This document shows positions 41,368 to 48,918 of a stretch of 64,000 nt of DNA, in pieces (positions within the stretch are counted from its first letter, which is position 1; the number at the start of each line of letters is the position of its first letter). The position numbers were made by a program, and so were the translations under genes. The stretch spans positions 1-64,000 of the forward strand of contig NZ_PJIL01000014.1 in assembly GCF_002929335.1 (NCBI RefSeq), in the 5' to 3' direction. The DNA comes from Arthrobacter sp. Y81. GTDB lineage: Bacteria; Actinomycetota; Actinomycetes; Actinomycetales; Micrococcaceae. A model generated the notes under the pieces. It was not told where the DNA came from, made no database searches, and saw only the letters and a list, made by a program, of their open reading frames with translations.

Positions 41368-43868
41368 CGGGCAGCGAACAATTAGTCGCCCCGCCGGTGG
41401 TCAGTGATGCGGCGGGCCCTACAGTGGGGCAAACCGGGGCGCAGCTGATGGCCGCGTTCCCAGCGCGCGGGGTTGACCCGTCGTGGCCTTGGACCTGTGA
41501 TGATCGTTCTGCGGTGCTGGCCCGCGTGCTCGCTGCACCGTTCAGGCTGGAGAATCCGGACAGCCAGCGGACCCGCCGGACGGGAGTGCTGGCAGTGCTG
41601 GGCTGGCTGTCCGATTTCCCCGGCGGGAACTGGCAGCAGCGGTGGCAGTCCAGCGGCGCGGAGGCAGCCTCCGACTGGCGGGACTTGTTCATCGGCGAGG
41701 CCGCCGGCCGGTGGCGGAACGCCCCCGGTGAGCCGGCACACCACCTGAGCATCGGCCTGATGGTGCTGATCTGCGCCGATGTGATCCGCCCGGGCCTTGA
41801 CTGGCTGTTGCGTTTCGCTCCGGCGCGGCGGGCATTGGCCACCGAGATGGCCCGCACCCGCGACAGCAAGGCGTTCGCCGTCCTGAACCAGGCCTGCACC
41901 GACGCACACGTGGGATTGCAAACCAGCCAACAGGCCCTGACACGGATCGCGGTCATCATGGCCGCCAAGGGAGGACCGGTCTCGTCGGTGAGAGTCGGAG
42001 ACTGCGTTGAGCTGCTCGCCACCGTCACCGGTATCGGCACCGCTACCCGGCTGCAGACAAATGCGCGCAGCCCGCTGTTCTATCAACTGCTCCGCCAGCA
42101 TGGTGTCTTGGGCGAGGATGCACCCGCCGCCATTGAAATGTTCTCCGGCAACGGCCAACCGACTTGCGAGCAGCTGATCGACCGCTACAACATCAAGTGC
42201 CGGCCGGTCCGGGACGTGCTCGTGGGCTACCTGCGGGAACGCCAGATGGCGATGGACTTCTCCTCCCTGCAACGCACCGCCTATCTGCTGGGCAAATTGT
42301 TCTGGGCCGACCTGGAAGCCCACCATCCAGGGATCGATTCACTGAAGTTCTCCCGCGAGGTCGCCGCGTCATGGAAAAAGCGGGTCATGACCCGTTCCCG
42401 CACCAGCACCTCCCCGAGCGGTGAGCAAATCCAAAAGACATCGGCACGACTGGATGGGCGCAGCGTCTTTTCTTCCGTGCGCGCCTTCTACCTGGACCTG
42501 GCCGAATGGGCCGATGACGACCCTGCACGGTGGGGGCCGTGGGCGGTGCGTTGTCCGGTCAGCGCCACGGATGTCTCCCACAAAAAAGACCGGCTGGCCC
42601 GTAAATCACGCACCGACCAACGCACCCGCGAACGGCTGCCGGTGCTACCGGCGCTGGTCTCATGGGTGCAGGCCGAACGGGCACGAACCAGTGACCTGCT
42701 AGTGGCCGCCGAACGCACCGCTCCGGGTGAACTGTTTACCACTGCCGGCCAAACGCTGCGCCGCACGGCCATGAAGACCGGAACCATCGCCCGGGTCTGG
42801 GCCGAAGACCCGGAGGGCGGACCACGCCGCGACCTGACCTTCGAAGAGCACCGCGGTTTCTGGACCTGGGCCATGATCGAGGTGCTGCGCCACACGGGCA
42901 TCCGCATCGAAGAGCTCGGCGAGCTCTCACACCACAGCCTGATCCAATACCGGCTACCCGACACCGGAGCACTCGTTCCGCTGCTGCAGATCGCCCCTTC
43001 CAAGACCGACGCCGAGCGGATACTGGTCATCTCGCCCGAACTCGCCGACGTGCTATCCCAGATCGTCTCCCGGATCCGCTCCGGGCAACCCCACGTCCCG
43101 CCGGTAGTGTCCTACGACAAAAACGAACGCGTCTACAACCCTCCCCTGCCCCTGTTGTTCCAATGGCGGCGGCGTCTGGACAACCGGGCGGTTTCCGAAA
43201 CGGTGCTACGCCAATACCTCGACCACGCCCTGCAAGAACTCGGCATCAAAGACGGAGGCGGCAGCCCGATGCGCTACACCTTCCACGACTTCCGCCGGAT
43301 CTTCATCACCGACGCCGTCATGCACGGCATGCCACCACACATCGCCCAGCTCGTCGCCGGACACCGCGACATCAACACCACCATGGGATACAAGGCCGTC
43401 TACCCCGAAGAAGTCATCAACGGCCACCGTGAATTCATCGCCCGCCGCCGCGCGCTACGTCCCAGCCAGGAATACCGCACCCCCACCGACGCGGAATGGG
43501 CCGAGTTCATCGGCCACTTCGAACACCGCAAGGTTTCCGTCGGCGACTGCGGCCGCTCCTACGACACGCCCTGCATCCACGAGCACAGCTGCCTGCGTTG
43601 CCCGCTGCTGCGGCCCGATCCCACAGCAAGACCCCGTCTGGCACAGATCCGCGACAACCTCATAGAACGCATCGCCGAGGCCGAGTCCCACCGCTGGCTC
43701 GGCGAAGCCGAAGGCCTCAAAGTCAGCCTCGCAGGGGCCCGGGCCAAACTTGCCGAAATGGACCAGATCACCCAACGCCGCAACACAACCCAACTCGGCA
43801 TGCCCACCTTCACCCAAGCCGCCGGCCGCACCAACATCAGCCCACCCGACCCCAGAAACGGCCAGTAA
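41364..43868 (+). CDS. Tyrosine recombinase B (TnpB-like), large with Cys-rich C-terminus
   Basis: An 834-residue tyrosine recombinase. The first 300 or so residues have no recognised motif and may be a DNA-binding domain. The catalytic domain shows Arg in RHTGIRIEELGEL, Lys in IAPSKTDAERILVI, H-x-x-R in TFHDFRRIFITDAV, His in LVAGHRDINTT and Tyr in MGYKAVYPEEV. A C-terminal extension follows with four cysteines, CGRSYDTPCIHEHSCLRCPLLRP, likely a zinc site, and a coiled-coil-like helix (RDNLIERIAEAESHRWLGEAE). Coupled to recombinase A by an ATGA overlap. Size and layout match TnpB of Tn554-like elements. Confidence 0.86.
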   Translation: MTGSEQLVAPPVVSDAAGPTVGQTGAQLMAAFPARGVDPSWPWTCDDRSAVLARVLAAPFRLENPDSQRTRRTGVLAVLGWLSDFPGGNWQQRWQSSGAEAASDWRDLFIGEAAGRWRNAPGEPAHHLSIGLMVLICADVIRPGLDWLLRFAPARRALATEMARTRDSKAFAVLNQACTDAHVGLQTSQQALTRIAVIMAAKGGPVSSVRVGDCVELLATVTGIGTATRLQTNARSPLFYQLLRQHGVLGEDAPAAIEMFSGNGQPTCEQLIDRYNIKCRPVRDVLVGYLRERQMAMDFSSLQRTAYLLGKLFWADLEAHHPGIDSLKFSREVAASWKKRVMTRSRTSTSPSGEQIQKTSARLDGRSVFSSVRAFYLDLAEWADDDPARWGPWAVRCPVSATDVSHKKDRLARKSRTDQRTRERLPVLPALVSWVQAERARTSDLLVAAERTAPGELFTTAGQTLRRTAMKTGTIARVWAEDPEGGPRRDLTFEEHRGFWTWAMIEVLRHTGIRIEELGELSHHSLIQYRLPDTGALVPLLQIAPSKTDAERILVISPELADVLSQIVSRIRSGQPHVPPVVSYDKNERVYNPPLPLLFQWRRRLDNRAVSETVLRQYLDHALQELGIKDGGGSPMRYTFHDFRRIFITDAVMHGMPPHIAQLVAGHRDINTTMGYKAVYPEEVINGHREFIARRRALRPSQEYRTPTDAEWAEFIGHFEHRKVSVGDCGRSYDTPCIHEHSCLRCPLLRPDPTARPRLAQIRDNLIERIAEAESHRWLGEAEGLKVSLAGARAKLAEMDQITQRRNTTQLGMPTFTQAAGRTNISPPDPRNGQ

Positions 43869-43894
43869 TATCGACGATCTCCCCGTAATTTTCT

Positions 43895-43911
43895 TAGTTC
43901 GGAGAAGACGT
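43895..43911. other. Right junction (att-like site) of the inserted recombinase element
   Basis: TAGTTCGG (43895-43902), four bases, then GACGT (43907-43911), after which the IS110 transposase frame resumes at TTCCGAC. Confidence 0.7.
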
Positions 43912-44848
43912 TTCCGACGCGGCCTGGCTGGCCCAGCTCGGCGCGCATGGCCTGCTCCGGGCCTCCTTCGTCCCGCCGGAGCCGATCCGTGAACTGCGGG
44001 ATCTGACCCGGGCCCGGTCCATCGCCACCCGGGACCGGACCCGGGAAATCCAGCGTCTCGAGAAGTTCCTGGAGGGCTCCGGGATCAAGCTCTCCTCGGT
44101 GGTCTCTGACCTCACCGGCGTCTCCTCCCGGGCCATGCTTGAAGCCCTCATCAACGGCGAACGCAACCCCGAAGTCCTCGCCGGGCTCGCCAAGGGAACC
44201 CTGCGCTCCAAAATCCCCGAGCTCGTGGACGCGCTGACCGGCCGGTTCAAGGCCCACCACGCGTTCATGGCCCGCCTGCATTTGGACCAGATCGATGCCC
44301 AGTCCCGCATCATCGACGCGCTCACCGGGCGGATCGAGGAGGCGATGGCACCCTTTCGTGCCGCCAGGGAATTCCTGGCCACCATCCCCGGAGTCTCACT
44401 CAAAGTCGCCGACGTGATCATCGCCGAAACCGGGGCGGACATGGCCCGGTTCGAAACACCCGGCCGGCTCGCATCCTGGACCGGTGTCTGTCCCGGCTCC
44501 AACGAATCCGCCGGCCGGATCAAATCCGCGCACATCCTGCCCGGCAACAAATACCTCAAAGCCGCCCTGGGCACCGCGGCCCTGTCCGCTTCCCGGGGCA
44601 AGGACACCTATCTGGCCGCCAAATACCGGCGCATCGCCGCCCGGCGCGGACCGATGAAAGCCATCGTCGCGATCGAACACTCCATCCTCACCGCAGCCTG
44701 GCACCTATTCGCCGAGGGCGAATGCTACGGCGACCCCGGCGCCGATCACTTCACCCGCCTGGACCCGATCAAAGCCAAAAACAACGCCATCAAAAAACTC
44801 AACAGCCTCGGCTTCGACGTCACCATCACCCCGGCCACCGCAGCCTGA
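43907..44848 (+). pseudogene. IS110-family transposase, C-terminal part
   Basis: The remainder of the split transposase, starting inside DVSDAAWLAQLGAHGLLRAS with the fourth catalytic Asp. It continues through LTRARSIATRDRTREIQRLEKFL and the C-terminal Tnp domain: TIPGVSLKVADVIIAETGADMARF, then the conserved serine region CPGSNESAGRIKS. It ends at TGA 44848. It has no start of its own; an internal ATG at 44132 exists but would give a fragment. No other damage is visible, so the gene would be restored by precise loss of the insertion. The right end of the IS lies within a few tens of bases after 44848. Confidence 0.86.
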
Positions 44849-44865
44849 CAGCCCTTACTTTCGTA

Positions 44866-46086
44866 TTAGATCCGCGGGCGCCCGGACCAGCGGCGGGCCT
44901 TGAGCGCGGCGTGGAGTTCCAGCCGGACCATGCCCTTCAGCGGATCCACGCCAAGCACCTGCCGGATGCGCCCCAGCCGGTTGTAGATGCTGCTCCGGTG
45001 CAGGTGCAGCTTCGTGGCGACGTCCTGGACCGAGCCGTCGTTGTCGTAGAGGAGTTCCAGGACGGGCAGCAGCTCACCGTTCCGGTCGTGGTCTTCCAGC
45101 ATCCGCGAGTACACCGACCCGGCGTCGGCCCACGCGCCGGCACCGCCTCCGGCCGAGGCCAGCAGCTGGTACACGCCCGTCGCCCGGCAATCCACCAGTT
45201 CGCCCAGCTGGGGATCCACCGCGGCGGCCTGGGCTGCCTGCTTCGATTGCCGGTAGGCATCCGCCAGCTCGCGCGGCTTGGCGAACCCTTCACTCGTGCC
45301 CAGGATGATCCGGTGGACCGGGCGCCCGGACCGCTTGGCGAGCTCCAACTGGTAGTGGACCAGGACCTGCGCGTGGGCCGCACGGCCAACAGACTCCCGG
45401 AAGAGGACCACCGCATGGGTTTCCGTGCCTGCGCTGAAGAGCGCCGCATCCACGCCGATGGTGGCCTGCAACGCGGCTGAGCGGTGGATCAGCGTGGACG
45501 CGATGGGGTCTGATCCCTCTGACCAGCCGTCGGCGTCAAGCACGGTGACAAGCTGCCAGGGGCCGCGCCCCTGGACTTCCTTCCAGCCGGCCACGGCGGC
45601 CACGGCGTTGGCCTCGCCGCGGCAGGCACTCAGGAACTCCTGTTCCCTGCGGCGCCGGAATTCCGATTCAGCCGTGTTCGATTCAAGGAGCAGCCCGGAC
45701 AGCAGTTCGAGTTCGTCCCGGACGCCGGGCAACTGGGTGAGGATCGCCGTCGCGCTTTGGTCCTCAATGTCCTGCTGCACCCACAGGTAGCCGACGCGGA
45801 AACCGCGCACCAGCAGCGGCACGCAGACGCGCCCCAGCATGCCCAGCTCCTCGTTGGCGGGCACGACGACGGGACGCACGGCCGTCGCGATTCCGTGCGA
45901 CAGCTGCCACGCCTTCACATCCACCGGCACGCGTTTGCTCAGGAGGAAGTTCACCCGGACCCGGTCCGCGTGGGACTGGTTGGAGCTGTAGGCGAGCAAA
46001 ACGCCGTCGAGATCCTCGAGCGAAAGCCCCCGGCCGAGCTTCACGGCCACCTGCTCAACGAGCTGTTCCACATCCTGCTGGTGCAT
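44866..46086 (-). CDS. PucR-family regulator, AdeR-like, divergent from ald
   Basis: A 406-residue PucR/CdaR-type activator. The N-terminal and middle regions (about 1-290) are a GAF-like sensory part plus the GGDEF-related domain of the family. The C-terminal HTH_30 domain reads LELLYDNDGSVQDVATKLHLHRSSIYNRLGRIRQVLGVDP (about 345-385). In Bacillus the PucR-family protein AdeR activates alanine dehydrogenase, and here the gene is divergent from ald, so the same role is likely. ATG 46086 has a -10 seven bases upstream. Its stop lies 18 bases from the IS110 transposase stop, so the IS landed just behind this gene. Confidence 0.82.
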   Translation of the reverse strand: MHQQDVEQLVEQVAVKLGRGLSLEDLDGVLLAYSSNQSHADRVRVNFLLSKRVPVDVKAWQLSHGIATAVRPVVVPANEELGMLGRVCVPLLVRGFRVGYLWVQQDIEDQSATAILTQLPGVRDELELLSGLLLESNTAESEFRRRREQEFLSACRGEANAVAAVAGWKEVQGRGPWQLVTVLDADGWSEGSDPIASTLIHRSAALQATIGVDAALFSAGTETHAVVLFRESVGRAAHAQVLVHYQLELAKRSGRPVHRIILGTSEGFAKPRELADAYRQSKQAAQAAAVDPQLGELVDCRATGVYQLLASAGGGAGAWADAGSVYSRMLEDHDRNGELLPVLELLYDNDGSVQDVATKLHLHRSSIYNRLGRIRQVLGVDPLKGMVRLELHAALKARRWSGRPRI

Positions 46087-46093
46087 GGTTGCC

Positions 46094-46099
46094 ACCTTA
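46094..46099 (-). promoter_or_regulatory. Predicted -10 box for the PucR gene
   Basis: TAAGGT on the minus strand, seven bases before ATG 46086. Confidence 0.45.
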
Positions 46100-46154
46100 C
46101 TGCCCGGCGCCGCCGGACCGTGAACGGACACCAGGCGACACCTGACGCTTCACG

Positions 46155-46172
46155 CCTCGACAGATGTCGAGG
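46155..46172. promoter_or_regulatory. Palindrome between the PucR gene and ald
   Basis: CCTCGACA-GA-TGTCGAGG, a perfect 18-bp inverted repeat in the 235-base divergent region; a candidate PucR binding site. Confidence 0.55.
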
Positions 46173-46232
46173 CAACAAAACCAAAAACCCCGGAAATACG
46201 CGGAACCTGCAGTCACCAGGCCGGCTGCTGCC

Positions 46233-46262
46233 TGTCAGCTACCTCACATGCGGATTTATTCT
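46233..46262 (+). promoter_or_regulatory. Possible ald promoter
   Basis: TGTCAG (46233-46238) and TATTCT (46257-46262) with an 18-base spacer, about 60 bases before the ald start. Confidence 0.4.
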
Positions 46263-46321
46263 GGAAGTACAGATTCCCCGCACGTCCGGCCCACAAAGCC
46301 CCCAACGATGGAGCCCCAAAA

Positions 46322-47440
46322 ATGATCATCGGTGTCCCCAAAGAAATCAAGAACAACGAATTCCGCGTCGCCATCACCGCCGCCGGCGTCCACGAGTTCC
46401 GCACCCACGGCCACACCGTCCTGGTCGAACGCGGCGCAGGCCTGGGTTCGGGCATCACCGACGAGGAATACGCCATCGCCGGCGCCGAGATCGTCGCCGA
46501 CGCTGACGACGTCTGGGCCCGCGCGGACATGGTCATGAAGGTCAAGGAGCCCATCGCCGCGGAATACCACCGCTTCCGCAAGGGCCTTATCCTATTCACC
46601 TACCTCCACCTCGCCGCCGAACCCGAACTCACCAGCGAGCTCATCAACTCCGGCGTCACCGCGATCGCCTACGAGACTGTCCAGGAAGGCCGCACCCTTC
46701 CGCTCCTGGCCCCGATGTCCGAGGTCGCCGGCCGCCTCTCCGTCCAGGTCGGCGCCACCTCCCTGATGGCCCCCGCCGGCGGCAAGGGTGTGCTCCTCGG
46801 CGGCGTCCCCGGCGTCCGCCCGGCCAAGGTGGTTGTCCTCGGCGCCGGCGTCGCCGGCACCAATGCCGCCGCCATGGCCTTGGGCCTGGGCGCGGACGTC
46901 ACCATCCTGGACATCAACATCAACCGCCTGCGCGAACTCGACGCCCAGTACCAGGGCCGCCTGAAGACCGTCGCGTCCAACAAGTACGAGATCGAAAAGT
47001 CCGTCGTGGACGCGGACCTGGTCATCGGCTCCGTGCTGATCCCGGGGGCCAAGGCACCCAAGCTGGTCACCAACGAACTCGTCTCCCGCATGAAGCCCGG
47101 CAGCGTCCTCGTCGACATCGCCGTGGACCAGGGCGGCTGCTTCGAAGATACCCGCCCCACCACGCACCAGGAACCCACGTACAAGGTCCACAACACGATC
47201 TTCTACTGCGTCGCCAACATGCCGGGCGCCGTCCCCAACACGTCCACGTACGCACTCACCAACGTGACCCTGCGCTACGGCGTGGCCTTGGCCAACCTCG
47301 GCGTGAAGGCCGCGTTCGAGAAGGACCCCGCCCTCGCAGCCGGCCTCAACATCGCCGGCGGCCACGTCGCCCACCACTCCGTCTCCGAGGCGCACAACCT
47401 GCCCCTCGTAGCTGACTGGCACGAACTGGTCTCCGCGTAG
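46322..47440 (+). CDS. ald: Alanine dehydrogenase
   Basis: A 372-residue NAD-dependent enzyme that deaminates L-alanine to pyruvate and ammonia, or the reverse. It begins MIIGVPKEIKNNEFRVAITA. Catalytic residues are visible: Lys in MVMKVKEPIAAEY (about 72-76) and His in LFTYLHLAAEPELT (about 96). The NAD-binding loop is VVVLGAGVAGTNAAAMALGLGAD, and the active-site Asp lies in VDIAVDQGGCFE (about 270). Length is exactly that of the family. It is divergent from a PucR regulator that probably activates it when alanine is present. A long imperfect inverted repeat follows the gene. Confidence 0.96.
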   Translation: MIIGVPKEIKNNEFRVAITAAGVHEFRTHGHTVLVERGAGLGSGITDEEYAIAGAEIVADADDVWARADMVMKVKEPIAAEYHRFRKGLILFTYLHLAAEPELTSELINSGVTAIAYETVQEGRTLPLLAPMSEVAGRLSVQVGATSLMAPAGGKGVLLGGVPGVRPAKVVVLGAGVAGTNAAAMALGLGADVTILDININRLRELDAQYQGRLKTVASNKYEIEKSVVDADLVIGSVLIPGAKAPKLVTNELVSRMKPGSVLVDIAVDQGGCFEDTRPTTHQEPTYKVHNTIFYCVANMPGAVPNTSTYALTNVTLRYGVALANLGVKAAFEKDPALAAGLNIAGGHVAHHSVSEAHNLPLVADWHELVSA

Positions 47441-47458
47441 GCCTTAGGTCGTCCCGCT

Positions 47459-47538
47459 GCGCTGGACGACAGACATCCTCGGCGTGCTCGCTCCTTCGTC
47501 GCTTAGACGCACGCTGCCGGATGCCTGTCGTTCAGCGC
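47459..47538. terminator. Long imperfect inverted repeat between convergent genes
   Basis: 20-base arms at 47459-47478 and 47519-47538 (GCGCTGGACGACAGACATCC and its near-complement, two mismatches) around a 40-base loop. It sits between ald and the convergent oxidoreductase gene and may terminate both, or be a dispersed repeat. Confidence 0.5.
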
Positions 47539-47546
47539 GGTATTGG

Positions 47547-48635
47547 TTAAGCCTGCGCCGAGGCCAGTTCCCGTGCTTGTTCTATTAATTTGAGGACTTC
47601 GACCGGGCCTGCCGGGTCCACTGGCAGCGGCAGTGGCGAGGCTGCGCCGCCGTCGTTGATCTTGTCCGCAAGGATCCGGTAGAACTCCGGGTACGCCCCG
47701 CGTTCGGTGGGCAGGCGGTCCAGGTGGCCGTCGCGACCCAGGAGCCCGGCCCAGTCTTTGTCCTCAATGCCGTACTCGGCGTCGAGCGGGCTGCCGCCGG
47801 CCACAATGTACGGCTCCTGCGGGTCGATTCCGTGCTTCGTGTAGCCGCCTTCTGATCCGAGGAGCCGGTAGCGGGGTCCCTGCTGAGGGCACAGCATGTT
47901 CATCCACAGGTGGCTCACGACGCCGGAATCATGCTGCAGGGCCACGAACACGTCATCGTCGGTCTTTTCTCCCTGCCGCCGCGCCTGGAGTTCCGCGTGC
48001 GTCACGGTGGCGGGTCCGAACAGCTCCAGCGACTGGTCCATCAGGTGCGTCCCGAGGTCGAACAGGACGCCGCCGCCGTCGTCCGCTGTGGCGTCCGCCT
48101 TCCACGCCTTGGAGACTTCCGGGGCCCAGCGTTCGAACCGCGACTCGAACCGGGTGACCTTGCCCAGGATGCTGCTTTCCACCAGGCCCTTCACTGTGAG
48201 GTAGTCGCCGTCCCAGCGGCGGTTCTGGAAGACAGTGAGCACGCGGCCGAGCCGGGCGGCCAGGTCCATCAGTTCCCGGCCCTCGGCGCTGCGCACCGCA
48301 AACGGCTTGTCGACGACGACGTCGAGGCCCGCCTCGAGCGCGGCCTTCGCCAGCGGGTAGTGTGTGGCCGGCGGTGTACCGAGGACTATGAGGTCAAGGT
48401 CACCGGCGAGCGCCAGGATGTCAGCGGGCGTGTCAACGAGCCGCGCACCAGGGTGGCTGCCGGCCGCTTCAGCCTGCCTTCCGGCGTCGGACGTTGAAAT
48501 CACGTTCAACGAATACGCCGGGTTGGCGGCGATCAGCGGCGTGTGGAACACGCGGCCGGACAATCCGTATCCGGCAACGGCCGTGCGGATCGCAGGCTTA
48601 CCGGGGACGGCGCTGGGGGTTGCTTCTGTGCTCAT
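47547..48635 (-). CDS. Gfo/Idh/MocA-family oxidoreductase
   Basis: A 362-residue NAD(P)-dependent dehydrogenase. The N-terminal Rossmann domain has AVAGYGLSGRVFHTPLIAANP (about 19-39) and LIVLGTPPATHYPLAKAALEAGLDVVVDKPFAV, with the E/DKP motif carrying the catalytic lysine. The C-terminal domain contains RRWDGDYLTVKGLVE and GGGVLFDLGTHLMDQSLELFG, with the conserved G-x-H. The start resembles the YdgJ/IolW-type branch. Likely substrates are inositols or sugars. It has its own leaderless-type promoter. Downstream is ald, convergent. Confidence 0.85.
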   Translation of the reverse strand: MSTEATPSAVPGKPAIRTAVAGYGLSGRVFHTPLIAANPAYSLNVISTSDAGRQAEAAGSHPGARLVDTPADILALAGDLDLIVLGTPPATHYPLAKAALEAGLDVVVDKPFAVRSAEGRELMDLAARLGRVLTVFQNRRWDGDYLTVKGLVESSILGKVTRFESRFERWAPEVSKAWKADATADDGGGVLFDLGTHLMDQSLELFGPATVTHAELQARRQGEKTDDDVFVALQHDSGVVSHLWMNMLCPQQGPRYRLLGSEGGYTKHGIDPQEPYIVAGGSPLDAEYGIEDKDWAGLLGRDGHLDRLPTERGAYPEFYRILADKINDGGAASPLPLPVDPAGPVEVLKLIEQARELASAQA

Positions 48636-48641
48636 GGACCT

Positions 48642-48647
48642 ACGCTA
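48642..48647 (-). promoter_or_regulatory. Predicted -10 box for the Gfo/Idh/MocA gene
   Basis: TAGCGT on the minus strand, six bases before ATG 48635. Confidence 0.45.
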
Positions 48648-48652
48648 CCCCC

Positions 48653-48801
48653 GGACGCTCTCTCACATCCTGCAGCTTTCCACCGGACGCTCTCTCACCT
48701 CCTTTGGGGAAATTCGCGTGAAGTGAGAGAGGGTCGCCCAAAAGGGCGCAAAAAGTGAGAGAGGGTCGCTCAAAAGGGCGCCAAAAGTGAGAGAGCGTCG
48801 G
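48653..48801. repeat. Cluster 2 of the GTGAGAGAGCGT interspersed repeat (five copies)
   Basis: Copies at 48653-48673 and 48685-48702 are in CGCTCTCTCAC orientation. Copies at 48720-48739, 48752-48771 and 48784-48801 are in GTGAGAGAG(G/C)GTCG orientation, the first two followed by CCCAAAA or CTCAAAA. Spacing between the last three is a regular 32 bases. Confidence 0.8.
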
Positions 48802-48820
48802 AAGTTGGGGCGGGATGGCG

Positions 48821-48867
48821 AAGGGCCGGCACCCCCGTGTGAAGGGACCACGGGAATGCCGGCCCTT
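48821..48867 (-). terminator. Terminator of the peptide ABC operon
   Basis: 19-base arms (48821-48839 and 48849-48867; AAGGGCCGGCA at the base) with two mismatches and a nine-base loop, about 50 bases after the binding-protein stop codon. No long T-run follows. Confidence 0.6.
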
Positions 48868-48918
48868 GCGTTGGCGCGGCGCTGCTTTTCGCTTCGGGGC
48901 GGGATTACCCGGCTGCTG

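Larger units (their letters stand above)
40031..43911 (+). mobile_element. Compact two-recombinase mobile element inserted in the IS110 transposase gene
   Basis: A 3881-bp insertion flanked by GACGT on both sides, with 8-bp inverted repeats (CCGAACTA/TAGTTCGG) four to five bases inside each junction. It contains only two overlapping tyrosine recombinase genes, which reach to within 75 bases of the left end and 38 of the right, and no cargo. The arrangement recalls the tnpA-tnpB pair of Tn554-like transposons but lacks a tnpC-like gene, and it has two rather than the three recombinases of RIT elements. The repeated GACGT may be a 5-bp target duplication or the crossover core of site-specific integration. 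Confidence 0.8.

Noticed and set aside
40031..43911. Integrated phage or integrative conjugative element
   Set aside because: The insertion contains only two recombinase genes, with no structural, replication or transfer genes.
48653..48801. Short CRISPR array suggested by the regular 32-base spacing of three copies
   Set aside because: The intervening sequences are similar to one another (AAAAGGGCGC..) rather than unique spacers, and two copies are inverted.
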